Shown here: positions 32,954 through 40,662 of the stretch, one piece after another | Layout: the number at the start of each line of letters is the position of its first letter | Numbering within the stretch: position 1 is the first letter of the stretch | Origin: Methylotenera sp. | Lineage (GTDB): Bacteria > Pseudomonadota > Gammaproteobacteria > Burkholderiales > Methylophilaceae | Length of the DNA stretch: 64,000 bases | Assembly (NCBI RefSeq): GCF_030653755.1 | Contig: NZ_JAURYU010000024.1 | Coordinates: forward strand, 57,502 to 121,501 | Reading direction: 5' to 3' | The notes under the pieces: model-generated | Database searches by the model: none | What the model saw: only the letters and a program-made list of their open reading frames with translations | Told to the model about the DNA's origin: nothing | Position numbers and translations under genes: made by a program

Positions 32954-33502
32954 ATGAGTGATGAGATTGTAATGCGCATCGGTGAGGCATTAGTTGCAGG
33001 TGGTCCTGTAGGCACAGCAGCGGAGCCTGAGGTGGCTATTGGTGAAATGAAGGGGCCAATGGGTGTTGCATTTGCCAACTTGTTAGGCGACCAAGTAAAA
33101 GGTCACACGCGTGTGTTGGCGATTATGAATACAGATGTTATGGTGCGCCCTGCCACGATTATGGTGAGTAAAGTGACGGTAAAAGACCCGCGGTACACTA
33201 ATATTTTAATGGGTACAGTACAAGCGGCCGTTGCTAATGGTGTGTTAGATGCTGTGCGTTGTGGCGATATTCCTAAAGAAAAAGCTAACGATTTAGGGAT
33301 TATTGTCTCGGTATGGTTAAACCCGATTGTGGTGGAACAGGACGATTTAGATCATCAGGTTTTGTTTGATATTCACCGCAAAGCGACTGCTAATGCGATT
33401 AAAAAAGCCATGAATAACGAGCCTAGTATTGATTGGCTGTTAGATAACCAAGAGAAAATCGTGCATAAATATTTTCAAATGGGTTTAGATGGAAAACTTT
33501 AA
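32954..33502 (+). CDS. Formaldehyde-activating enzyme homologue (Fae-like)
   Basis: Fae condenses formaldehyde with tetrahydromethanopterin in methylotrophs. I chose the ATG at 32954 (182 residues) because AAAGGAAAG lies just upstream. The family frame is clear: RIGEALVAGG at the N-terminus, GVAFANLL, IMVSKVTVKDPR and VQAAVANGVLDAVRCGDIPK. In canonical Fae the segment after GEALVG reads EVAHIDLIIGPRG, with a catalytic histidine. Here the matching stretch reads AAEPEVAIGEMKGPMG, and by my hand alignment the histidine is replaced by glutamate. It also has an extra C-terminal tail. It is thus a divergent Fae2/Fae3-type paralogue whose activity is uncertain; it may bind a related pterin or act in sensing. 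It is flanked by a yaeQ fragment and yaeQ. Confidence 0.82.
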   Translation: MSDEIVMRIGEALVAGGPVGTAAEPEVAIGEMKGPMGVAFANLLGDQVKGHTRVLAIMNTDVMVRPATIMVSKVTVKDPRYTNILMGTVQAAVANGVLDAVRCGDIPKEKANDLGIIVSVWLNPIVVEQDDLDHQVLFDIHRKATANAIKKAMNNEPSIDWLLDNQEKIVHKYFQMGLDGKL

Positions 33503-33529
33503 CTAGAAGTCAAAACCAAACAAGATTGT

Positions 33530-33600
33530 GATTCCGATGTAAATCGGAATCCAGCGTCTTTTGTTTTAAACGTCACTAGATTTCGTGTTGAGCACGAAAT
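33530..33600. repeat. Composite two-hairpin intergenic repeat
   Basis: Hairpin 1: GATTCCGAT / ATCGGAATC (33530-33551). Hairpin 2: ATTTCGTG / CACGAAAT (33580-33600). The paired layout, with GGAATCCAG beside the first and GTCA beside the second, is that of dispersed BIME-type repeats. It lies between the convergent fae-like gene and yaeQ and may also stop transcription. Confidence 0.65.
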
Positions 33601-33616
33601 GACAGAGGCTCGTTAA

Positions 33617-34162
33617 TTAGTAAGCACTAGGTTCTTTAAGCTTCACAGGCGTGATATCTACAGTACCACCATCAAAGCCCACCATGATTTGTCCGTCTTG
33701 AATGGTGCAACTAATATTCATGCTTCTGTTGGCAATGTTAGTGAGTTCATCGGTTTCTGGTAAATTAATCACGGTTAAGTTGTTACATTTTAAAAGTGCT
33801 TTGCTATTGGCTGTCCACCACATATCGGCGATCCTACCGCCGTATAACACCACTACCACTAGCTTACTGCGACCACAGGCTTTGCGTATGTCTTTTTCCG
33901 TTGGTAAGCCTACATCCATCCATAACTCAATGGCGTCGGTTAAGTCTTTTTGCCAGAGGTCGGGCTCTTCATCATCGCTTAGGCCTTTGCCAAAGGTTAA
34001 TGTCTCGTTGGCATACATAGCAAACGCAATCAGACGCACCATCAAGCGCTCATCCGTTTCTGAAGGATGTTTTGCGAGCGTTAGATGATGTTGCGCGTAG
34101 TAATTGCGATCCATATCTGCAATTTGCAGCTCGATTTTATAAATGGTGGACTTAAGCGCCAT
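33617..34162 (-). CDS. yaeQ: YaeQ family protein
   Basis: Conserved 181-residue protein with a PD-(D/E)XK-like fold in known structures; its biochemical role is unsettled. The sequence carries the family blocks MALKSTIYKIELQIADMDRN, LAKHPSETDERLMVRLIAFA, LTFGKGLSDDEEPDLWQKDL and DAIELWMDVGLPTEKDIRKA. The length is normal and there is no frameshift. A degenerate copy of its 3' end occurs at 32709-32872, beyond the fae-like gene. It is divergent from ettA across a short promoter region. Confidence 0.93.
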   Translation of the reverse strand: MALKSTIYKIELQIADMDRNYYAQHHLTLAKHPSETDERLMVRLIAFAMYANETLTFGKGLSDDEEPDLWQKDLTDAIELWMDVGLPTEKDIRKACGRSKLVVVVLYGGRIADMWWTANSKALLKCNNLTVINLPETDELTNIANRSMNISCTIQDGQIMVGFDGGTVDITPVKLKEPSAY

Positions 34163-34332
34163 GGCGCGACTCCTTAAAGAGTTCTATGGTTTTTAGTGAA
34201 TCAAGGTTAACGATGCATTATACCGTTATCCATCGCTTCTACCTGTATTGCTTAAGCTTGTGTTGCGAGTTGCTTAACAAGGTAGCACTACTTTCTGTTA
34301 AGCTTTCATCTTTAAATTTGCAAGATAACATC

Positions 34333-35997
34333 ATGGCTCAATATGTAATGTCGATGCTCCGCGTGAGCAAGATTGTTCCCCCTAAAAAACAAATTATTAA
34401 AGATATTTCTTTGTCTTTTTTCCCTGGTGCAAAAATTGGTTTGCTGGGTTTAAACGGCTCAGGTAAATCAACTGTGTTGCGTATTATGGCGGGCGCTGAT
34501 AAAGAGTTTGAGGGTGAGGTGCAATGGCAGCCTAATATTTCAATTGGCTATTTACCTCAAGAACCACAATTAGACGCTGATAAAACCGTACGTGAAGAAG
34601 TGGAAAGCGGCATGGGTGCGGTGATGGAGGCCAAGAAAAAGCTAGAAGAAGTGTACGCGGCGTATGCAGAGCCTGATGCAGACTTTGATAAGCTGGCTGA
34701 AGATCAAGCACGCTATGAAAATATCATTGCGGCAAGCGGCTCTGACGTTGAGCATCAATTAGAAATCGCAGCTGATGCGCTGCGTTTACCTGCTTGGGAT
34801 GCCAAGATTGGCCCATTATCAGGCGGTGAGAAGCGCCGTGTGGCGTTGTGTAAATTACTATTATCTAAGCCAGATATGTTGCTATTAGATGAGCCAACCA
34901 ACCATCTGGATGCAGAGTCTGTAGAGTGGTTAGAACAGTTCTTAGTGCGCTTCCCAGGTACGGTGGTGGCAGTAACCCATGATCGATATTTCCTTGATAA
35001 TGCAGCGGAATGGATTTTAGAGCTAGACCGTGGACATGGTATTCCATGGAAAGGCAATTACTCTAGCTGGTTAGATCAAAAGCAAGCACGTTTAGCCTTA
35101 GAAGAATCGCAAGAGTCATCACGCCGTAAAGCGCTGAATACCGAGCTAGAGTGGGTGCGTCAGAACCCAAAAGCACGTCAAGCCAAGAGCAAGGCGCGTA
35201 TCGCACGTTATGAAGAATTAGCTAGTGCCGAATACCAAAAACGCAATGAAACACAGGAGATCTTTATCCCTGCTGGTGAGCGTTTGGGCGATCAAGTAAT
35301 TGAGTTTAACGGCGTGAGCAAGGCATTTAAAGACCGTTTACTGATTGATAACTTAAGTTTTAGCATCCCTGCTGGCGCGATTGTGGGCATTATCGGCCCG
35401 AACGGCGCGGGTAAATCTACCCTGTTCAAGATGATTACAGGCATGGAACAGCCAGATAGCGGTGAAGTGAACATCGGCCAAACCGTTAAACTAGCTTATG
35501 TTGACCAAAGCCGTGATGTGTTGAGCAATGATAAAACCGTGTTTGATGAGATTTCAGGCGGTTCAGACATATTAACGGTGGGTCGTTATGAAACACCCTC
35601 TCGTGCTTACATTGGCCGCTTTAACTTTAAAGGCGGTGATCAGCAAAAAATCGTTGGTCAACTGTCAGGTGGTGAACGTGGACGTTTGCACTTAGCGAAA
35701 ACTCTGATTTCTGGCGGTAACGTATTGCTGCTAGATGAACCGTCAAACGACTTAGATGTAGAAACATTACGTGCGCTGGAAGATGCTTTGCTAGAGTTTG
35801 CAGGCAGTGTGTTAGTGATCTCCCATGATCGCTGGTTCTTAGACCGTATCGCAACGCATATCTTGGCGGCAGAGGGCGAGTCGCAATGGACGTTCTTTAA
35901 CGGTAATTATCAGGAATATGAGGCTGATAAGCGTAAACGTCTAGGTGAGGAAGGCGCTAAACCGAAACGTATCAGATATAAACCAATTACGAGATAG
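34333..35997 (+). CDS. ettA: Energy-dependent translational throttle protein EttA (ABC-F)
   Basis: ABC-F ATPase that binds the ribosomal E site and gates elongation according to the ATP/ADP ratio. I chose the ATG at 34333 (MAQYVMSMLRVSKIVPPKKQ, 554 residues, like E. coli 555); the longer frame from 34186 reads through the promoter. Two nucleotide-binding domains are present, with Walker A LLGLNGSGKST and IGPNGAGKST, signatures LSGGEKRRVAL and LSGGERGRLHL, and Walker B LLLDEPTNHLD and LLLDEPSNDLD. The linker carries the charged arm QNPKARQAKSKARIARYEEL. No membrane domain is present. Confidence 0.97.
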   Translation: MAQYVMSMLRVSKIVPPKKQIIKDISLSFFPGAKIGLLGLNGSGKSTVLRIMAGADKEFEGEVQWQPNISIGYLPQEPQLDADKTVREEVESGMGAVMEAKKKLEEVYAAYAEPDADFDKLAEDQARYENIIAASGSDVEHQLEIAADALRLPAWDAKIGPLSGGEKRRVALCKLLLSKPDMLLLDEPTNHLDAESVEWLEQFLVRFPGTVVAVTHDRYFLDNAAEWILELDRGHGIPWKGNYSSWLDQKQARLALEESQESSRRKALNTELEWVRQNPKARQAKSKARIARYEELASAEYQKRNETQEIFIPAGERLGDQVIEFNGVSKAFKDRLLIDNLSFSIPAGAIVGIIGPNGAGKSTLFKMITGMEQPDSGEVNIGQTVKLAYVDQSRDVLSNDKTVFDEISGGSDILTVGRYETPSRAYIGRFNFKGGDQQKIVGQLSGGERGRLHLAKTLISGGNVLLLDEPSNDLDVETLRALEDALLEFAGSVLVISHDRWFLDRIATHILAAEGESQWTFFNGNYQEYEADKRKRLGEEGAKPKRIRYKPITR

Positions 35998-36051
35998 TAG
36001 ATAGATTTAGCTTAAGCATCAATCGGTATGGTGCACCAGTTGCGGTAAGCC

Positions 36052-36135
36052 TTGTAGGGTGGGTCACTTGTGACCCACGCGTTGCAAAAGTATATCTTGT
36101 CACTACCGCGTGGGGTTTTTAACCCCACCCTACAA
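36052..36135. repeat. BIME-like element with GTAGGGTGGG ends
   Basis: TTGTAGGGTGGG (36052-36063) and CCCACCCTACAA (36124-36135) are exact inverted ends. Each half forms its own hairpin: GTGGGTCAC-TT-GTGACCCAC (36059-36078) and GTGGGGTT-TTT-AACCCCAC (36110-36128). The GTAG head matches the REP copies near the RAYT though the arms differ. It fills the spacer between convergent ettA and the SDR gene and may act as a terminator. Confidence 0.8.
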
Positions 36136-36286
36136 AAATCACTAGTATTGTGCGCCTCCATCCTGATGGGATTGAATTTTAAATAGAAGCATGGAGCCAG
36201 ATTTTTTATTGTCGTACTTAACACGGCATCCTGCATATTGCAATATTTGATTCGGCGTAATGCTATTGCAGGACGGCCCTGTTTAA

Positions 36287-37084
36287 TTATTGAACATGAA
36301 TGCGTGGTTTATGGGGCGCATTTTTTGCCAGAAAATCCCACAAAACAGGCGGAATTAGTCGCATTAATTTTGCTACCCACCCCATTTGCCACGGGATGAC
36401 CACAAAACGTTTTTTGCGCTCAATGGCGTTCACAAATTTGTATGCTGCAACATCCGCATCCATTAAAAACGGCATTTTATACGTGTTAATGTCGGTCATC
36501 GGGGTGCGAATATACCCAGGGGCAATGGTGGTCACAGCGATATTGTGATGTAGCATTTCCACGCGCAGGCTTTCTAAATAAGCAATGGCTGCTGCTTTTG
36601 ATGCGCTGTAAGCGCCTGCACCTGGCAAGCCACGTATGCCTGCAACACTGGCGATGCCAACTAGTTGGGCTGTGTCGCCACGTTTGGCTGCTAATCGCAT
36701 GGCGTTGATAAATGGTTGAAACGTATTGACTAGCCCAGTCACGTTAATATCCATGACTGCCTGAAATGCGTTTGTGTCTTCTGCATTTTCAGTGAGTGTG
36801 CCACTACTGACACCTGCACTGCCAATGACGATATTAGGTGTGCCAAATTTTTGTATGAAGTCATTTGCTGCTGTCGCCAATGCAACGCTATCGCGTACGT
36901 CCAATGGATAAATGGCGCATTTGATGTTGTAGCAAGTCTCTAAGGTTTGCTGTAATAATTGTAAGTACTCACTTCGTCTGGCTGCTAAACCAATCAAGAC
37001 GCCTTCGTTCTGATAGCGTTTTGCATATTCGTAAGCTAACGCTTCACCTATGCCACTAGATGCGCCTGTGATAAAAACTTTCAT
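36287..37084 (-). CDS. Short-chain dehydrogenase/reductase
   Basis: NAD(P)-dependent oxidoreductase of the classical SDR family, 265 residues. The cofactor motif GASSGIGEALAYEYAKR (7-23) is at the N-terminus. The catalytic serine region is GIASVAGIRGLPG and the active-site tyrosine and lysine are in GAYSASKAAAIAYLESLR. The arginine in AARRSEYL after the second strand favours NADPH. The C-terminus is hydrophobic (WVAKLMRLIPPVLWDFLAK), suggesting membrane contact. The substrate cannot be told. It lies downstream of dsbA but beyond a terminator. Confidence 0.92.
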   Translation of the reverse strand: MKVFITGASSGIGEALAYEYAKRYQNEGVLIGLAARRSEYLQLLQQTLETCYNIKCAIYPLDVRDSVALATAANDFIQKFGTPNIVIGSAGVSSGTLTENAEDTNAFQAVMDINVTGLVNTFQPFINAMRLAAKRGDTAQLVGIASVAGIRGLPGAGAYSASKAAAIAYLESLRVEMLHHNIAVTTIAPGYIRTPMTDINTYKMPFLMDADVAAYKFVNAIERKKRFVVIPWQMGWVAKLMRLIPPVLWDFLAKNAPHKPRIHVQ

Positions 37085-37136
37085 GACTATCTTTCGTTGG
37101 TTCGTGTATGACTGAAAATGCTCATTATTAAAATAT

Positions 37137-37173
37137 AAAAGCCCGTTTTACCTGATGGTAGAAACGGGCTTTT
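37137..37173 (-). terminator. Terminator between dsbA and SDR gene
   Basis: AAAAGCCCGTTT pairs with AAACGGGCTTTT (37162-37173), with an inner TACC/GGTA stem and a single bulged G at 37161. T runs occur on both strands; it ends dsbA transcription on the minus strand. Confidence 0.88.
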
Positions 37174-37249
37174 AAAATCAGCATGTACTGATAGTATCAT
37201 CAGTTAAAGAGCTTTTGGTAAAGTGCTTTAAACCAGTGCGTGGACGCTG

Positions 37250-37897
37250 TTACTTTTTTGCCGGGCTGGCTGCCTTGGCTTTGTCAGCACGGATGTTAGT
37301 AATGATGTAGTCAGCTGTTTTTAATGCTAAATCATTGTTACCTGCCATTGTGCTTGATGTAATGAATTGGCCATTGATAACTAAGCTAGGTACGCCTGTT
37401 ACGCCTGATGAGCGGAAGATATTTGCTGCGCGATTTAGGCTGGTGTTAGTGGCAAATGAACCAAAAGCTTCTTCAACTTTTTTCTTATCAAGGCCACTTT
37501 GTTGTGTCACCCAGTCAATCGCTGCTTTTTCATCAGTTGGTTTAAGTGTTTTTTTAGTGTGGATAGCTTCAAACAATGGAGCATGTAATTTTTCTAAAAC
37601 ACCGAGTGTTTCCATTGCATAGTAAGCTTTTGCCATAGGTGCCCATGCTTGGTGTGGCAAGCCTGGTACACGTTTAAATACGACGTCAGCTGGTAGTTTT
37701 TTTACCCATGCGTTGAGTGGCGCCTCCATGCTGTGGCAGTGTCCACAGCCATACCAAAATAGCTCGATTACTTCAATTTTGTTGGGCGTGTCAGTATTGA
37801 TGGTTTGGGCAGTACGATCGAAATCTTTGCCCATTTGTGGCTCCGCCATCACGCTAAATGAGGCTAGTAATATTAGAGCAGTTAATAATTTTTTCAT
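37250..37897 (-). CDS. dsbA: Thiol:disulfide interchange protein DsbA
   Basis: Periplasmic oxidase that introduces disulphide bonds into exported proteins. I chose the ATG at 37897 (MKKLLTALILLASFSVMAEP, 215 residues), which starts with a signal peptide cleaved near residue 18. The active site is CGHC (C51, C54) in ELFWYGCGHCHSMEAPL; the cis-proline loop is SGVTGVPSLVINGQFITSS. A longer frame to 37942 would hide the signal peptide. It should serve c-type cytochromes and other exported methylotrophy proteins; this role is inferred. Confidence 0.95.
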   Translation of the reverse strand: MKKLLTALILLASFSVMAEPQMGKDFDRTAQTINTDTPNKIEVIELFWYGCGHCHSMEAPLNAWVKKLPADVVFKRVPGLPHQAWAPMAKAYYAMETLGVLEKLHAPLFEAIHTKKTLKPTDEKAAIDWVTQQSGLDKKKVEEAFGSFATNTSLNRAANIFRSSGVTGVPSLVINGQFITSSTMAGNNDLALKTADYIITNIRADKAKAASPAKK

Positions 37898-38123
37898 TGA
37901 TATTGTCCTTGTTAACGATTCTTTAAATTGGTGATTAAGCATTCAGCTATTCTATTTAACGTTTATTCAGAAGCAAGTTCTCTAAATATATTACTTGAAA
38001 CGTGTCATCTTGAATTTGGCTGACAATTATTTTTAGTGACTATTTTTGTTGTTGATTTTTGAGTCAATTGGCATTGAGTTTGGTTTGTATCAGACTAACC
38101 CAACCTATAGATCAGCCAAAAGC

Positions 38124-38747
38124 CTACAGGGTTTCATTATTAACTGTAATTAAATCAGATTTAAAGCCATTAATAGCTAAATCTGCTTTTGTTTTGTTAA
38201 TGAGCTCCAGATTTTTCAGTGGGCCAACACGAACACGATGCCAAACGCCCTTGTTAGGGATGGTAGCGGTTTGCACTAGTGCCTCAAAGCCTTGTAAGGC
38301 TAGTGTGGCCTTCATGTTGTCAGCTTCCTCTTCTTTTTGGAAAGCGCCAACTTGAAGAAAGTAGGTATTTGGCACTGATGGTTCAGCACTTTGCTCTTTA
38401 ATTTTAACTTCTTCGGTACTTACCTGGCGCTCGCTTCCAGGCAAAATCGTATAAAAATCAAAACGTGTTTTATCTTCAGTTGTTTCAGAAGCTTCAGCTT
38501 TTGCTTTTTGTGCCGCTTCATTGTCTTTGGCGGCTTTTTCTTTTGCACTTTCTGCAATCTTTTCAGAGAGCGGTTTATTTGGAGAAGCTAACTCTGCAAA
38601 TGGGCTTTCTTCACGATTAATCATCATGACCACGGTTAAAGAGGCTGCCACGCCTAACAAGAACCCTACTAATAACCCTGTGATAAATGGATTGCCTTGG
38701 CTTTGTTTTGCCGTGCGCTCTGGTCTTGGTTTGTAATCTCTACTCAT
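38124..38747 (-). CDS. SPOR-domain protein, FtsN-like
   Basis: Bitopic inner-membrane protein of 207 residues. A basic cytoplasmic start (MSRDYKPRPERTAKQSQGN) is followed by one membrane segment (FITGLLVGFLLGVAASLTVVM, about 21-42), then a charged linker rich in A, E and K. The C-terminal SPOR domain (about 128-205) has NTYFLQVGAFQKEEEADNMK and VWHRVRVGPLKNLELINKTK and binds denuded septal peptidoglycan. AAGGAAAC precedes the ATG, nine bases after argS, so the two are co-transcribed. The layout resembles FtsN, but orthology is not certain. Confidence 0.92.
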   Translation of the reverse strand: MSRDYKPRPERTAKQSQGNPFITGLLVGFLLGVAASLTVVMMINREESPFAELASPNKPLSEKIAESAKEKAAKDNEAAQKAKAEASETTEDKTRFDFYTILPGSERQVSTEEVKIKEQSAEPSVPNTYFLQVGAFQKEEEADNMKATLALQGFEALVQTATIPNKGVWHRVRVGPLKNLELINKTKADLAINGFKSDLITVNNETL

Positions 38748-38756
38748 GATGTTTCC

Positions 38757-40415
38757 TTACATTCTCTCTTTGGCGGCAACACCAAGTAAATCCAGCCCAT
38801 TTTTAAGGACTTGCTGGGTAGCGCTAATTAGGCTTAAGCGAGCGAGTTTCAATGACTCGTCTTCAATCAAGAATTTATACTCGTTGTAGTAGCTGTGTAA
38901 GTCGCTCGCTAATTCTTTTAAGTAATTAGCCACCATGTGCGGTGCTAGCTCAGTTGCCGCATTGTCGACCACTTCTGGGTACTCACTTAAGCGTTGCATC
39001 AGGGCAGTTTCATGCGCGGTGACTAGTGGGTTTAAATTGGCGTTTGCCAAGCTGCTGATATCACCACCCCACTGGCTTAGTACGCTGCAAATACGCGCAT
39101 GTGCATATTGAATGTAATACACTGGGTTGTCGTTGCTTTGGCTACGCGCTAAATCAATATCAAATACCAATTGTGAATCGGCGCGGCGTGCGGCTAGGAA
39201 GTAGCGCGTTGCATCGCAGCCTACCTCTTCAATTAAATCACGCAAGGTGACATAGCTACCCGCACGTTTTGAGAGTTTAACCTCTTCGCCACCACGCATC
39301 ACGGTGACCATTTGATGTAGTACGTAATCAGGCCAACCTTTTGGGATGCCGATATCTAAAGCTTGTAAGCCTGCGCGTACGCGGGTGATGGTGCTGTGGT
39401 GGTCTGCACCCTGCTCGTTAATCACGCGTACAAAGCCACGGTTCCACTTGTCGGTGTGGTAAGCCACATCAGGCACAAAGTAAGTGTAGCCACCATCGGT
39501 TTTACGCATGACGCGGTCTTTGTCGTCACCAAAGTCTGTGGTTTTAAGCCAAAGCGCGTCGTTGTCTTCATAGGTGTGGCCGCTCTTAATCAGGGCTTGT
39601 ACCGTTTGCTCAACTTTGCCTGTTGTATACAGGGCGCTTTCTAATGAAAATACGTCAAACTTAATTTGAAACGCTTTTAAGTCTAAATCTTGCTCATGGC
39701 GCAAATACGCTACGCTAAATGCACGAATTGAATTTAAATCATTGATATCGCCACTTGCGGTCACTTCAATATCATCGGCCACCACGGTATGCTTGGCTAG
39801 GAAAGCCGCAGCAATATCATTGATATATTCGCCACGGTAGCCATTTTCAGGAAAGCTCTCATGCTCAGTTGAGATGCCTTTGCATCGCGCTAATACAGAG
39901 ATGGTGAGGTTATCAATCTGCGCGCCAGCATCGTTATAGTAGAACTCACGTGTCACATCCCAGCCGTTTGCATCGAGTAAACGCGCTAAGCAATCACCTA
40001 CCGCTGCGCCACGGCCATGGCCTACATGTAACGGCCCTGTTGGGTTAGCAGAGACAAACTCTACTTGTACTTTTTGATGGTTGCCGTTGTTGTTGCGACC
40101 ATATTGCGCACCCGCGTTAAGAATGTCTTTAATGACCACTTGCTTAGATTGTGGGCTTAAAAAGAAATTAATAAAGCCTGCACCTGCAATTTCAGTTTTA
40201 GCGATATATTCACTAACAGGCAATGCCTCAATGATTTGGGTGGCGATAGCACGCGGGTTTTGTTTTAGTGGTTTTGCCAAAACAAGCGCTAGATTGGTAG
40301 CAAAATCGCCATGCTCGGCTGATTTTGGGCGCTCTAATATAATCGTCAGATCAGTAATCTCTGGCGCAATAATCTTTGCGGCAGTGGTCAGTAATTGGGT
40401 AAGATGTGTTTTCAC
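38757..40415 (-). CDS. argS: Arginyl-tRNA synthetase
   Basis: Class I aminoacyl-tRNA synthetase for arginine. The 552 residues include the N-terminal Add-1 domain, the HIGH motif as HVGH in [20 protein letters not shown], and the KMSKS-like [15 protein letters not shown]. The C-terminal DALR anticodon domain ends [20 protein letters not shown]. The start is GTG. The length is slightly short of E. coli (577) but typical for betaproteobacteria. First gene of a minus-strand run argS-SPOR-dsbA, divergent from priA. Confidence 0.97.
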   Translation of the reverse strand: MKTHLTQLLTTAAKIIAPEITDLTIILERPKSAEHGDFATNLALVLAKPLKQNPRAIATQIIEALPVSEYIAKTEIAGAGFINFFLSPQSKQVVIKDILNAGAQYGRNNNGNHQKVQVEFVSANPTGPLHVGHGRGAAVGDCLARLLDANGWDVTREFYYNDAGAQIDNLTISVLARCKGISTEHESFPENGYRGEYINDIAAAFLAKHTVVADDIEVTASGDINDLNSIRAFSVAYLRHEQDLDLKAFQIKFDVFSLESALYTTGKVEQTVQALIKSGHTYEDNDALWLKTTDFGDDKDRVMRKTDGGYTYFVPDVAYHTDKWNRGFVRVINEQGADHHSTITRVRAGLQALDIGIPKGWPDYVLHQMVTVMRGGEEVKLSKRAGSYVTLRDLIEEVGCDATRYFLAARRADSQLVFDIDLARSQSNDNPVYYIQYAHARICSVLSQWGGDISSLANANLNPLVTAHETALMQRLSEYPEVVDNAATELAPHMVANYLKELASDLHSYYNEYKFLIEDESLKLARLSLISATQQVLKNGLDLLGVAAKERM

Positions 40416-40662
40416 AATAATTGCATAAAAGCTAAAAACGGTATTTTAACCCATATTAGTGATTAGAACGTTAGTCATCATGTTCCAATTGATACATCCG
40501 CGTAATGGTTTAAGATATTCACCCTATAAGCGAAAAAAGCGATTATAAATATTGTGTTAAATACGCAAATAGTTGTTAAAAGCAGCATAATAGATAACAA
40601 ATTGCGCTTACTTTCTTTAACTTAAGACTCTTTTAGAGCTTATCAACTTTTAACGCCAACCA

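Noticed and set aside
36012..36236. 74-codon minus-strand frame
   Set aside because: It spans the BIME element at 36052-36135 and has no protein-like conservation that I can see.
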